NCBI GenBank assembly: GCA_021234155.1
Contig: JAJEKV010000027.1
Coordinates: forward strand, 10,860,716-10,924,715
DNA: 64,000 bases
Origin: Isoetes taiwanensis
Lineage: Eukaryota; Streptophyta; Lycopodiopsida; Isoetales; Isoetaceae
Direction of reading: 5' to 3'
Shown: in pieces, positions 21,044 to 33,300 of the stretch
How the letters are laid out: the number at the start of each line of letters is the position of its first letter
Position numbering within the stretch: the first letter of the stretch is position 1
Notes under the pieces: generated by a model
Told to the model about the DNA's origin: nothing
What the model saw: the letters and a program-made list of their open reading frames with translations, nothing else
Databases searched by the model: none
Made by a program: the position numbers and the translations under genes

Positions 21044-24000
21044 ATGGCGCTCCCTGATACTGGCCTGGAGGTAATCACACGTTTAGCATTGGATTTTCGG
21101 CCTGATGAATCTCAATACAGTGTTCCAGATTTGTTGGATGTCAATGCAACACAGGAAATATCACGTGAAGATCCAGTTTCCTCTGCAATTTACAAGAAAT
21201 TGGATGCAGCGAGAAAGAGAGAATACAGATTACGGAATAAGATGAAAAGAGCAGCGGTTGAACGGGAGGATCTGAGCATGAGACGCAGGCAAGAAATAGC
21301 CAAGCAAGTAGTTGATTACTTCAATAAGCTCACCAAAAAGCATTCACCCGAACTCAAGGCTGATGTGATGAAGAGGGTGGTTCATCACCACGAAATGGAA
21401 ATCTCAGAACCTGGACTTTTGCCAAATCCAAAGGAGTGCAAGGCAGCGGGGGTGCTGCTCAACAACTTGAAACAGACAATGGCAGCTACAAAGAAGCAAA
21501 GGAACCATGATGTTTGGAGAGCCAGAACGTCAACACTTGTGATGGCTTCTTCCACAAATTCGAGATGCAATTCCACTATGGCAGGGCTGTTAGGTACATC
21601 TATTTCTTGCCTTCATGCCTGTGCTTCTTCATGCTTTCAAGTGCTTGTATCTGGCCGAAAGTGATGCTTGGGCGGGATATGTTCATTGATACATGTGCAA
21701 TATTTCTTATGATAGGTTGCATGAGGTCAACAATTGCAACTGCTGCATTAAGGAAATCGGAAGCCTTCCTTGGAAATGGTCCGTGGTCTGCTTTCCAAAA
21801 GAGGTTGAGGTGCGATTGTCTCACCCCTACTTGCAAGCAAAGCATAACAGAATTCTGGAAAGAAAACAGCAGAGTCTCTCCTTGCAAGAAAGATGTTTTA
21901 TGGAGGTCACACAGGTATAAGTTTCCATACAAACTTTTTTTTCTGCTATTATTGCATAAATATTTCTAACCAAAGGCCACCATTCAGCTGCAGCTATATC
22001 AACAATACAAAAAGGCACATCCTGAACACCCTGTTTGCTTAAAGGCTTTCGAGAAGTTGAAGCCTATTTATGTAAAGAAAGTATCAGAAAGGGAAACCTG
22101 TTGTTGCATATACCATATGAAGTTGGAGTATGCCGTGGTAGCAATGCATTAAGGTCGTGGCTGGGATTCCATGGTGAAGAGTGCAAGTGCACCTGCGAGG
22201 TCTCTGGACTGGTGAGAAGTGTCCGCCAGCCAACATACGTATGACTCAACCAAATGAGCTCGAGGGTCGTGGTTTGCAACAAGAGCGAGGGTGAAGAATG
22301 GTATAAACATGACTGCTTGATGCAGACATGTCAAAAGTGTGGCATAAAAAGTCTTCCTATATGTCCAAGAGAAAGAGAGAATCACGAGTTCTTGCTTGAA
22401 TGGAAGACGTTTGAAAAGGTAATACTCTCTTTATTGCTTGTCGGGCATCTTGATATGTGATGTCATCTTGGCCGAAATCTTGCTTTTGTGCTTTCAACTT
22501 GCGCTGATCTTCTTTTTTTTATGCTACAGACCTTGTTACAGATTCCAGTGGAGACATTAGAAGTTGGTGGAGTTGCACCCTGCGTTACCAAGGAAGTGCC
22601 AGGTGGCAGCAGAAATAAAAGATCCAATGCCACCAAGAAGGGAAACAAAAGTAAGAAGTCCAAGGTAGTCTGGTGGGACACAAATGAGTCGCAAAAGACA
22701 AGTCGAGAAGAAGGGAAACAAAAGTAAGAAATCCAAGGCAGCTGGTGGGACACAGCCTGAAGCTGCAGCACAAGTTGAGAAGAAGGGAAACAAAAGTAAG
22801 AAATCCAAGGCAAATTGGTGGGACACAAACTGAAGCCGCAAAGACAAGATGAGACCTCAAATGGCAAGGGAAAAAAAAGAAAGGACCAAAGCCACCCCTT
22901 AGATTGTCTTACAAGAGAACGGCAGTTGAAGGCTTTCATTTTCATATCCGTGTTCCACGTTGAAGATATTCGTGTCACACAATTACAGGGCTAGGTGGCA
23001 GGCCATGCAATTCAAGAGTTGCTTGGACAATATCCAAGATGGCACCATTGTTTCTGTAATTGATTTTGCTGAGAATTACAAAGATCAAAATACAAAGGAG
23101 GTTCAAAGCCGGCATTGGCACAATGACCGATAACAATTCTCGTCCCACATCACGATAGGATGGACAATAGCTCTGGGATCAGAAAGCTATTGAAGGAAAC
23201 CCATTTTTACTTGAGTGATGACAAGATTCATGACACTCTTTTTGTGCAACACTGTCTTAGAAAGCACAATTCATGGCTAGTATCAAATGGTGTAGAATTC
23301 TCCAGGCATATAGTTTGGTCAGATGGTTGTTCTAGCCAATTCAAATCTGCCTGACCATTCTATTTCCTACCAAGATATCACCACGAGCTAGGGAAGGAAA
23401 TAATATGGAATTTCTTTGGGACAGCCCATGGTAAGGGAGAGCACGATGGGCAAGGGGCAGTCCTTAAAGGGGCATTCACTAGAGAGCAGCTCAAGTATGA
23501 TGGAGTGAGATTTAGGGGTGTTGCTGATGCCTGTGAATTCGCTATGAGCTGGAATGAAGGTGCCAGCAACGGGGACATCAAGAGGTAATATGCTTTCATC
23601 TGCTTTCATCTGCTTTTAACGTGCTTTCATCTGCTTCACAAAGTGCTTTCATCTGCTTTTATCAGCTGTGTAATGTTGTATTGTGCCTCTGTACTGTATG
23701 TGAACTGCAATAGTTGTTGCTGGCTTTTTGCAGGCACTTCTGGTTCATTGGAAAGGATGATGTTGATAGGACAGACCGGCTGGACTGTGCCAGGGTAGAA
23801 GGGACCAAGGAAATACACAGCATCAGGACATACTTGGCCAAATCAAGCACAAGGGTGGCTCATAGAGGTTTAAGTTGTTTCTGTGGTAACTGTTTGAAAG
23901 GAAACTGGTCATCTTGTGTGAACAAGCAGAGGTTAAAGAATTGGAAATATGTTACTCTAAAGCCAGAAAAGTCTACTGGTGAAGGTACTGAAGACGAAAT

Positions 24001-24393
24001 CGATGAGGCATTTTTTGAAGGTGATGGAGAATGGCTTAGTGGAAACATAGAGGAAGGTGATAACTTTGTTGTTGTAGCCAAGGAGGGAAATCAGGAGAAT
24101 GCAGATTTCTATGTGGTGAAATGTGTTAAGCCGAGGCATATCCTTGACAGAATTGTCAAGGATAGCTGGGGTCAGACCTTCAATGTCGATGAACATGTGT
24201 TGGCTGGTTTGTAATATGCTGTCCAGCCCGATGGTACTTGGGAGCTACTTGAAGACAAAGGTCTGACCTTCCAGTACAGTCATCATGTATCAGCTATCAA
24301 GTTTGAGATGAATCAGATTCCTGGCACCAACAGATTTTCCCTTGATCAGGCTACTCACCAGATGATCCTTGACCGTCTGCCATATGAAGGTTG
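21044..24393 (+). pseudogene. DDE-type transposase of copy 1 (broken)
   Basis: Exons can be followed by comparison with copy 2. A basic N-terminal region (KKLDAARKREYRLRNKMKRA) leads to DYFNKLTKKHSPELK and a helix-turn-helix-like stretch (SRCNSTMAGLLGTS), then WSAFQKRLRCDCLTP and ITEFWKENSRVSPCKKDV. Next come FEKLKPIYVKKVSERETCCC, a Cys cluster (DCLMQTCQKCG), VIDFAENYKDQNTKEVQSRHW (about 23058), WSDGCSSQFKSA (23315) and FFGTAHGKGEHDGQGAVLK. The C-terminal module follows (HRGLSCFCGNCLKGNWSSC). The Asp residues of DFAENY and WSDGC and the Glu of GKGEHDG are the likely catalytic triad (inference). Frameshifts near 23130 and stops (for example at about 24212) kill this copy. Similar proteins are known from cnidarian transposons. 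Confidence 0.82.
22627..22833 (+). repeat. Three-copy Lys-rich tandem repeat within the transposase gene
   Basis: Units coding KKGNKSKKSK followed by a WWDT-like stretch are repeated at about 22637, 22710 and 22783 with near-identical DNA. It lies between the Cys cluster and DFAENY segments and is absent from the corresponding part of copy 2. It is probably an expanded basic linker or an intronic expansion. Confidence 0.75.
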
Positions 24394-24600
24394 AATATGC
24401 TTTGACCTAGTTGTTTTATCATTTTAACAGGTCTGTAGTTACTTGTGTACTTGTCTCAAATTTTGATCATTATATTGGAGACAATGCTTGTGAGTATTGG
24501 AGTCTTTTAGTATTGGAAACAATGCTTGTAGTAGTGCTGTATTGGAGTATTTTAGTTGGAAACAATGCTTGTAGTATTGGAGAGTAAGCTTGATATATAT
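23590..24600. repeat. Minisatellite-like repeats in copy 1
   Basis: TGCTTTCATCTGCTT is repeated about five times at 23590-23665, in a probable intron. TATTGGA(G/A)ACAATGCTTG is repeated at 24473-24580, in the intergenic gap between the two convergent genes. Confidence 0.75.
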
Positions 24601-24689
24601 TACAGAAATTTGTACACTCAATATTTGAGACATCTTACAAGATCACTCAATACTCAAGATAACACAAAGTAATCATGCATATATTACAA

Positions 24690-25520
24690 AAAAGTAGTGT
24701 ACAATGGTTACTTCATGAGTCATCGAAGTCCTCAAATCTATGCTCGCCGCCAGAAGGGTGCCCAAAGAAATGCCTTTGTACTTCAAAGAGGGAGCATTGA
24801 GGATATAGTAGGTCGAGACAAGGTAGTTGTTGAGACAAGAATCCAAAGATCAAGAATCGCCTCCTGGCCAACCATGCATCACCAAATCAATTTGTGAGAT
24901 CGCTTTTCTGTCTCGTATGAGAGGCCAAGTATTCCAAAGCCGGACACACAAACTTCTGCAAAAAATTGTCCTCTTCTTGCCCCTTGAAAGGCATAACAGG
25001 AATGGTTGTGTGTGCAGGGTTTAGAAACCCTTTGTGTAGGCTGTCATCAACCAAGAAAATCATACCATGATATTGAGGAAAATCCTCAAGAACAACCTTC
25101 AACTCCTTGAAAAAGAGTTGCTTTTCTGTGCTGGTTGGATGCTCGCATGCATAACAATGCTCTTGACCATATATCTTCAAGAATCTGGGTCCGCAAATCG
25201 GGAACAATGCGCCCACCATATCCCTTTGTATTCAAGTAGAGAAGCACTCCAAATCACAACATCAAACCTCTCGCAGGCCCACTCCACAAACTCATGATAC
25301 CCCGGGTCCGCAAATGAGGTACTTACTTGCGCTTTTTTTACAACATGGTTCGCTTGTGGTGGATGCAAGATTTTTGGTTCATTCTCCTCTCGCTTGTTCC
25401 GTGCGTGCCCGTTACACCATTTATGTCAAGCACCATGCACTTCCGTCACGGGTGTCCATCCCTCGACGCTTGCAACCACCGCCGATGGCACGCCGTGATC
25501 GCGGCTTGTCCGCGGCCGGA
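24690..25520 (-). pseudogene. FCP1/SCP-like (NIF-domain) HAD phosphatase homologue, copy 1 (broken)
   Basis: The minus strand shows, in order but across frames, MVLDINGVTG (catalytic-loop region), GYHEFVEWACERFDVVIWSA, KIYGQEHCYACEHP, VVLEDFPQYHGMIFLVDDS, HKGFLNPAHTTIPVMPFKG and FVCPALEYLA. These are motifs I-IV of FCP1-type HAD phosphatases, and the tail matches copy 2 (ILVDDSVYKTFLSPPYTTV). Motif I reads DxNGV rather than DxDGT/V, as in copy 2. Stops and shifts interrupt it. It faces the transposase tail-to-tail with about 300 bp between. Confidence 0.78.
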
Positions 25521-25599
25521 CTTTGGCCGGAAGTGCTATCCGACATGCCGGAAGTTGCCGCGACCTCTTTGGACTCGGGTTTATCTTTGCTACCGGTGA

Positions 25600-28255
25600 T
25601 GGAGAGTGCCGATAGCCATAGCTAGATACATCCTTACTAGTATCTCCCCGTCCCCAATGTATGGGTGTTTCACGCTATCGCGAACCCGCACCAAGTGGTG
25701 GCTTAGGGTCCTTGGTCTCCCTCGCGCAAAATCAAAAGTGGTGCTACAATTACCAACCTCAAACCGGCGGGACATTATGCCAAGTGAAATAAGACAAGTA
25801 AAATAACCGCTTGAACTTAAATATTGATTGCACCTTTTATATGTAATAGTTTGTTTTGCACTTTGGTTTCTTCATTATCCGTCTGGGTTCTCTCACTATC
25901 TTCAAATTTCAGATTCAAGAAGCACCACTTGTGGTCGCCTTCTCCTTCTCGCATGCAAATGCATATTGATCCCTAGGTTGAAACTCAAACAAATTTTACA
26001 AGGACACAATGGGGAAAAAACATATATTATGGTATTACACAAAAACCTTTTAACTGATCGTTTTGGCAAGTCTTGTGCAAACAAAATTGGGCCTGAAACA
26101 AGTACATATAAATTACATTAGACGGCTGGTTTTTTTCCTAGTGCCACGTCTATAGGCACGTCCTCATCAACCGAATCATCTGACTCACCCTCACTCTCGG
26201 GCTCTATAACCTTTTTGGTCCTGGACCTTGTGAGCCTTGTGATTCGGCCACAACCTTGTTCACCGCTATCCACTATATTTCGGTCTTGAACATCCTTGTT
26301 CCGCCTCGCATCAACAAAGTGTTAGAGGAGGCCTTTGTAGAGGTTGCTTTCGCAGAATTTGGAACTATATTGTATTTCTCAAAGATCGCCGAAACTCCAC
26401 CGAATCGCTTTGGACCGTGTTGGTGTCTTTAGCACGCTGCTTTCGTGTGCCGCAATGTGTCTTCGACCGCTTGCCTCATGCCGTTCAATCGCCTACTGAG
26501 CTTCTAATGTACCCACTTCGTGAAACAAACGTGTACCTTTTTGGTCGCTTCTTGCTTGTGGAGTTCGAGTCCTTGTAGACTTGTGTCCGGGGTCCTTTTA
26601 CTAAGAGGTGTTTTCACATGCTTCCTTTTCCCGTCTGTCGCCCGAGTTGTAGCTACCACCTCATCTAGGTCAATTGTCTCAACTATTTGTTTGTGTGTCG
26701 CCTCAAAGATGTAAGGGTTCCCGCTTGATCTGTCTTCCCCAATTCCTCCACTAAGCCTTTGAACTGCTTCGAGCATTCGAGGCAAGCAGTCTTCTCCATA
26801 AGCAAACTCAGGCGGTGACATGATATAATGTGGCCACATTTCAGCCTTCGGACTTAGGGTGTAATCATCCCGAATGCCAGCCCGCATGTGGAGCATCTCT
26901 CCTCATCTCCAATTGGCAACCCGAATGTCACAGATAGATGCTCACAAGCCGGCCACCTCTCCTTGTAAGTTCCCTAAGCCTGTTGAGATTCTCAGAAATG
27001 TTGCTTGGCTTTTGCAAGCTGCACTTCATTGTTTGCAACCTCGCCAGCCTATAGTGGCCACCTGCTAAACTATCCCCTCATCTATTGGGCCACCCCCATT
27101 TCAACAAGGGCTTTGAGCATGTACTCTACCATCTCCAAGCTCGATGGCTCAAAGAGGCACCAAAGATCGTGGACCTCTCGACCGCTTGAAGACGTGAGAT
27201 GTTGTCTTTAATTTTCTCGCAATTTCTCTTGTGAAGCCAAGAAGAAAGCTCCCTTTAGCCGGGGCTGGACAACTAGCTCCTTCTTGGAGACTAAATCACC
27301 TGGCCAAGCGTGTCTAGGGTTTCCTACAAATCTTTGCACAGTGACTTCCAGCGTGATATCTTCTCCCCATAAGCCGCGGTAAGCCGCTTGGGCACAAAGG
27401 CAAAGCTTCTAATGGACTGCCTCCCTTCTAATTTAATACCGCTGCCTCCTCGAACCGGGCTTTCGCTATGCTTTCGTGCCGTGGGGTTTGCCGAGATTTG
27501 CTGGCCTCTCGCTCGCGCTTGCCGGAGCACCGCTGCCGCTTCACTTTTAACCTTTTGCTTTGCCGTAGGCTCTACTCTTTGCCGCAAATCGCCGCCCAAT
27601 TAACCTTGAACTTCGCGGATCCCGCTTTGCTCTCGTGCGCTTATTGAATGCAAATAGGTATGATAATCGTCTTTCTAACTTCTCTCGTTCTTCAACCCGT
27701 CTCAGAGTATTTTGCTCGGCTCTATTAGAGCTTCTTCGTGCTCGCCCTCACCTTGTCAATGGAAGTTTTGCCGGAATGACCCCGTTGGTATCCCAAACTT
27801 CATTGTACTCTGCTGCCGCAGATATGAGATCTGCTCGAAATTGAGAGGGATGAACGCCCCTCGCTTGGCGTACTCGCATACGCATGGAAGTCTTCTTCGG
27901 TTCGGCAATCAGCCAGTCCGGTCTTAAGGGAACGTTTCTTCCGGCCCGAAGAATGCAAGAAAATCGAATTAACGTGGGGTTGAACCCTAAACCCATTGAA
28001 ATTTTGTTTTGTTGCTTTTGCTTACCCTGATAATGGGTTCCGCTGGAATTACTTTTTGAGCGGGTGGATCAATCACCTTCTTTACCATGGTTGATCCGCT
28101 TGTATAAAGTGGAAATCCGGAAGCGCAAAATTCGCGGGTTGCTTGGCCTGAGTAGAGAAAGTTGGGGAAGAGAGATTTGGAAAACACAAATTGAAAGTTC
28201 GCTCGCTTGTCTAGTGGTTCCGTGATTGCGTGGGTCGATTCATTACGGGCCAAAC
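25600..28255 (-). other. Copy 1 region upstream of the phosphatase homologue, decayed ORFs
   Basis: GC-richer than its surroundings, with minus-strand open pieces that look coding but that I cannot name. They are 28253-27987 (ATREFCASGFPLYTSG, KKVIDPPAQKVIPAEPII), 27996-27748 (NVPLRPDWLIAEPKKTSMRM, RADLISAAAEYNEVWDTNG), 27599-27324 and 26896-26504 (a Lys/Arg-rich piece with KRKHVKTPLSKRTPDT). They may be 5' exons of the phosphatase gene or a third element gene. No homology to the equivalent part of copy 2 is obvious. Confidence 0.4.
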
Positions 28256-28436
28256 ATGTAATGATTGTATAAACGGGTACCGGCTAGACGAATAGACGGG
28301 CAGAATATAGGTGGTACTATATAGGTGAAGGGTGGGAAAAAAATGTATGACGGGTGGGAAAAAATGCTTTTTGGGTGCTGGTGCTGGTGCTGGGGTCGCG
28401 TTTTTTTGCTACCCACCAGCATACTTTCACCCAGCT

Positions 28437-28565
28437 TCATGACATTCCTTGTGAATGACTCCCCAAACCCAAGTGCAAGAAGACACTTCTTCAAGAAACC
28501 CCAATCAACACTATCGTAAGCTTTAGCAAAATCAAGCATAAGATACACTGCTCTATGACCCTACC
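28437..28565 (-). mobile_element. LINE, 5' piece of the copy split by transposon copy 1
   Basis: The minus strand encodes LMLDFAKAYDSVDWGFLKK and LALGFGESFTRNVMKL, the reverse-transcriptase palm segment with catalytic Asp (FAKAYDSVDW). It continues in frame into the LINE at 20724 after transposon removal. Homology stops near 28565, the 5' truncation point. Confidence 0.85.
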
Positions 28566-28985
28566 TATGCTTAACAAGATACACTGTTCAAGATTTATAA
28601 TGCTTAACAATCTCAAAATCGCTTCTTTACAACTCCTACCTATGTATTTCAAGTTCAGGCCCTTTGAACATTATTCAATTGCTAAAAAATAATTTATCTG
28701 ATAAAGACTAAGTCCAAAAGCATTTTTAAAGAGATGTGTTGGATGTGACACATCTAAAGCATCGAAGGATCTATAATTTAAAATGCAGTTAAGATGCGTT
28801 TAAGAAAAAAAACTGTTGAAAAATACTCTAAATCCATATGAGCCATTACACCTTTGATCTAGAAGCCTTCTTTGATTTAGGAGCCTTTTAACACTTAAAA
28901 CTGAAATATGTAGATTAATATAAGAGAAAGCTGTTACATACTAGTCGTTCTTAATAAAGCTAGCAAAGCAAACGAGAAAAATGCA
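28566..28985. other. Intergenic, no gene recognised
   Basis: AT-rich DNA with stops in all frames. GATACACTG(C/T)TC is duplicated at the LINE edge. Confidence 0.4.
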
Positions 28986-28989
28986 TTTA

Positions 28990-30180
28990 GCTAGATGATG
29001 AGGAGTCTTCCTCAGATTTTTCATCTTCCTCATCCTCCTCTCCAAGTCCATCTAAACCTACACCTTCTTTTTCCTCTTTCTCAGACTCATTACTATCATT
29101 CAAACTGTCATCCTCCTCTTCGTCATTAAGCCTAAACCTTCCTTTCTTCTTATGAAGTCATTTTTTCCGATGGAGTTTCCCATTGCAAGTTGATCCCAAT
29201 GACATTGATGTATTCAAATCTCCTGACTTGCCTCCAATTGATCATGAAGAAGTGGAATTGTATAGGAATTTGTTTTGAGAGGTATTTGGAAGAAGAAGAG
29301 TCACTCGTTCCCACTCCCCAGCCCTTAATTCTAGCACTCAAAGAGGGCGTGGAGGTGGAAGAGGATGTGGGAGAAGAGGGCATGTAGATGCCTTGGAATT
29401 AGAAGAGGAAGAGGAAATTTACCTGCTTAGGTCCAAAGTGTGTGATACTTGTGCAAGGCTTGCAAGTTCTCTCCAAATATATTTAGAGTCTCCGTTTTTA
29501 ACTTGTTTCTCCTCTTTGTGTGAATTAGACAATGGGTTGACCAATTTCTCTCTACTGGTCCCATAGAACAATCCTGACATGTCCAATTCCATAGTGTAGA
29601 AAAGTACGAAATTAGAACTTGATTTTCATCACAACTAAAAAAGAGACTAGATTTGATAGATCAAAATTCACCTAAGACAACACTCGAAGAACTTTTGGAG
29701 CTCGGGTATGCATCCACCATACTTCTTCCACCATGAAACTGAGTTTGACATAGCACTATGAGATTGAGCCATTGGATTAGTAAGTCCGCCCATCTTCCCT
29801 CGAAATTGGAGCAAATCATCGTATAATTTATCAGCTTTTTCATGATCATCATCAAAGATATAATTCAAGTACGCCACCCATCCAGAATGGAGCTTTGCTT
29901 TTATAGTCTCTTGGGTGTCATCATCACCTCTCCACAAAGGATGGAGTAAGTGGGCCCCAATATGAATTGGACGATGATACCAATCCCCTCTAATAGTCAT
30001 CAATCTTGCTTAGAGATTAAAGTATATGCTCATCATCAATTTATTAACCTAAAGAACTAGAAACAATGAGTTGCTAAAAATATTGAATCAAAATACCTTC
30101 TCGAATTGGATGGATTTCTTTCTTTGATCTTATGGAGTACCTCATTGATACGCTCCATAGCCTCTCTATATACTCATAAA
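28990..30180 (-). pseudogene. hAT transposase C-terminal pseudogene
   Basis: Minus strand: MMTIRGDWYHRPIHIGAHLL, HPLWRGDDDTQETI, MAQSHSAMSNSVSWWKKYGG and CIPELQKFF, then in another frame ERNWSTHCLIHTKRRNKLK. This order (WW..G...P.L...ERNWS..IHTK.RN.L) is the hAT dimerisation region of plant hAT transposases. An acidic, Ser/Glu-rich tail follows (29000-29130). Several frameshifts. It is not an obvious continuation of the hAT remnant at 17907. Confidence 0.8.
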
Positions 30181-30373
30181 GTAAACCAAGTGTGGACCCT
30201 CTCTATCTATCAGTGAAAGTGAAACGTAAAACAAAATATATGGGGCGGATGATTTCATTTAATTTCTTGCATAGCCATCTCATTTGTGGAATCCAAAATT
30301 TAATGTTGAACCGCATCACTTTTCTGGTAGCTTAGATTGAAATTGATTTTAACGTACGTTTGTCCAACTCTTC

Positions 30374-33300
30374 TTACAAGAATTCTTTCCATAAGGTTAT
30401 CTCTCTCCCCAGATTTTCCATTTTAAACGTCATGTCAGTGTCAGCATACATGTTTGACATCAAAACATACCCAGCGGCATGACAGGAATTAATGTGGATA
30501 ATTTGATCAAAACAACGGATACCCAGACCTATATTGCCATGCATCTTGCAAGAACTTAGCAAAGATGTCCATCCAATTGTACACGGTTGAATAGATGCTT
30601 GAAGAAAATCTTCAGCCTCGTAAAGGTATCCTGCACGACCAAGTAAGTCAATCAAACAGTTACAGTGGCAAATACTTGGCACAATGCCATAACATTCTGT
30701 CATGGATCCAAAGCAGTAACTGCCTTCATCCAATAATCCTGCATGACTGCATGAAACAAGAATGCTAGTAATACATCTTTCATCTGGATCTACCCCCTCC
30801 AGGTGCAGTTTTGTCAAATACTCCATGGCATGGATGCCTTCTCCGTGATGGGCAAATCCTGCAATCAATGCACCCCATGATGCCATATTTCTAATTGGCA
30901 TATCATGGAAGATCTTACATGCTTCTCGTAAACTTCCACATTTTGCATACATATCAACTAGGCTGGTGCCCACAATCACATCTATTTGTGCACGTTTATT
31001 AATTTGGTCATGGATCAGCTTGCCTTGTTCCACAGCCCCAGTTATGGCACATGCCTTCAAGATATATACCAGTGTGACTATGTCTACCATTATTCCTTGC
31101 TCCTGCATTTTACCATAATGTTCTAGTGCCATAAGGCCCTCACCATGCTGGACACATCCACTAATCATTACAGCCCATAATATGTCATCCACATATGTCA
31201 ACCTCGAAAAGACTTTACAAGCTTCCTCCAGACTCCTGCAGTTCATATACATATCAATCAAACTTGTGGCAATATTCACATCACATTGAATCCCACCCTT
31301 GGTGACCTGGCAATGGATGATCCTGCCCTGGGCTATAGCCCCAGTGCTAGCACATGCCCGTAGAATGTTTGAAAATGTGGAGCTATTCGGATTTACTCCT
31401 GCATCTTGCATTTCTTCAAAACAATGTATAGCAACAATGCCCTCTCCATGTTCAGTATATCCTGCAATCATTGAATTCCACGACATGATACTAGGACATA
31501 ATAATGTCCTGAAGACTTTAAAAGCTTCCTCCAAACTACCACACTTTGCATACATATCAATGAGAGCGCTTCCTATTCCATTATCCAAGTAGACACAACT
31601 ACTGATAATTTGATAATGTATGGTCCTGCCATGTTCTATGGTCCCTGCCATAGCGCATGCCTTCAAAACACTACAAATTGTTGGAATAGTTGGTTCAATA
31701 CCTTCCTGTCTCATTCTTTCATAACATGTTACAGCAGCAGAACCATTCTTATGAAGTCCATATCCTGAAATCATTGCTCCCCATGATACCATATCTCTGT
31801 CTCCTACCATGTTAAAAACCTTGCAAGCCTCCTCCAAACTCCCACTTTTAGCATACATATCTACAAGGGCAGTTCCAATGACCATATCCTTCTGCAAGTG
31901 ACGTTGGATGATTTCCTGATGAATGAATCTCCCTTGCTCCATAGCTCCTATAGCAGCACATGCCTTTAAAGCACTTGAAAATGCAACATTGTGTGGCTTT
32001 ATCCCCTCTTCTATCATCCTATAGAAGTAGTCTAAAGCAATAACACTGGCTCCATCCTGGGCAAATCCTGAAACCATTGAACTCCAAGAACATATACTAA
32101 GGTTTGGCAACCTGGTAAAGACTCCGCATGCCTCCTCCAACCTTCCACATCTAAAATACATATCCATAAGGCAGCTCCCTGTGATGTCATCTAGGTTGAG
32201 TCCACTATTGGCAATACAGTTATCAATGAACCTACCATGTCCTATGGCCACTAGGCTGGCACATATTTTTAAAAGGCTCCTATATATAGCAGAGGTCGGC
32301 ATTATTGTGTCATATTGCATTTGCTCACAGCATTCAAGAGCAAGTTGTCCTTCTTCCTGATGTGCATAACCCCCAATGATTGCACTCCATGACATAACAT
32401 CCCGATTAGGCAGTTCATCAAAGATCTTACATGCTTCCTTCATTTGTCCGCATTTGGCATACATGTCAATCATGGCATTCCCGATGATGCCATCTACATG
32501 AGACCCACTTTCAATGAGATCATTGTGAATGTGCCTACCTACATCTATGGTTCCTAAGCTAGCACATGCATTAAAAATGCTCAAATATATGACATCTGTT
32601 ATATTTATGCCACCTGCTTTCATTTTTCCCAAACATTTTAAGACCAGGAGATCATTCCCATGTTGGGCATATCCTGAGATTATTGCACCCCATGATACTT
32701 CATCTTGGAATTTCAATCCATCAAAGATTTTACCTGCCTCCTTCAGACTGCCGCACTTAGCATAAATATCAACGAGAGTATTTCCCAGCATTATGTCTGA
32801 GTGAAGGCCAGCTTTGCTTATTTGATAATCAAGATACCTCACCTGCTGTATGGCCCCCATGGTGCCACAGGCTTTCAGGACACTTAAATATGTAACTTTG
32901 TCTGGATGCATGCCTTCGAGCTGCATTTTATCAAATAGCTCTAAAGCAAAATATACATCACCATGTTGAGCACATCCTGCAATTATTGTATTCCATGAAA
33001 CCACATTTCGGTTTGGCAACTGACAGAAGATTCTATATGCCTCCTCAACATGCCCGCACTTTGAGTACATCTCAATGAAAGCTGTCCTCACAATAATATC
33101 CAATTTCAATTTGCCGTTGATGACATGCTCATGGATGAGTCTACCTTTAGGTATAAAACCCATGCTACCACAAGCTTTCAAGGCACCTAAAACCATGACA
33201 TTTGACACCTTCATGCCTCCTCCTTGGATCTTTTCGAAACACTCTAAGGCAAGATTCCCTTCCTCATGCTGACTATATCCTGTAATCATTGCCGCCCACG

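Larger units (their letters stand above)
20725..28436. mobile_element. Sola-like DNA transposon, copy 1 (transposase plus FCP1-like gene)
   Basis: The element proper is 20729-28432 (7.7 kb), flanked by AGCT duplications (20725-20728 and 28433-28436). Its termini are GGGTGAAAGTATGCTGG and the exact inverse, 23 bp perfect through GTGGGTA, then CAAAA. Genes are convergent: transposase rightward (about 21044-24393) and phosphatase homologue leftward (about 25520-24690). Beyond the termini the two ends differ: CAAAAGCATGCGTCCGGAC on the transposase side, CAAAAAAACGCGACCCCAG on the other. The second copy (36432-42861) shows the same two end types on the same sides. 4-bp duplications with a GGG start suggest the Sola superfamily (known for 4-bp TSDs); the assignment is not proven. 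Both genes here are damaged. Confidence 0.9.

Noticed and set aside
28321-28400. A second terminus of the Sola-like family in GGGTGGGAAAAAATG repeats
   Set aside because: These GGGTG strings are inside copy 1, have no facing inverse copy and no duplication. The true end is at 28432.
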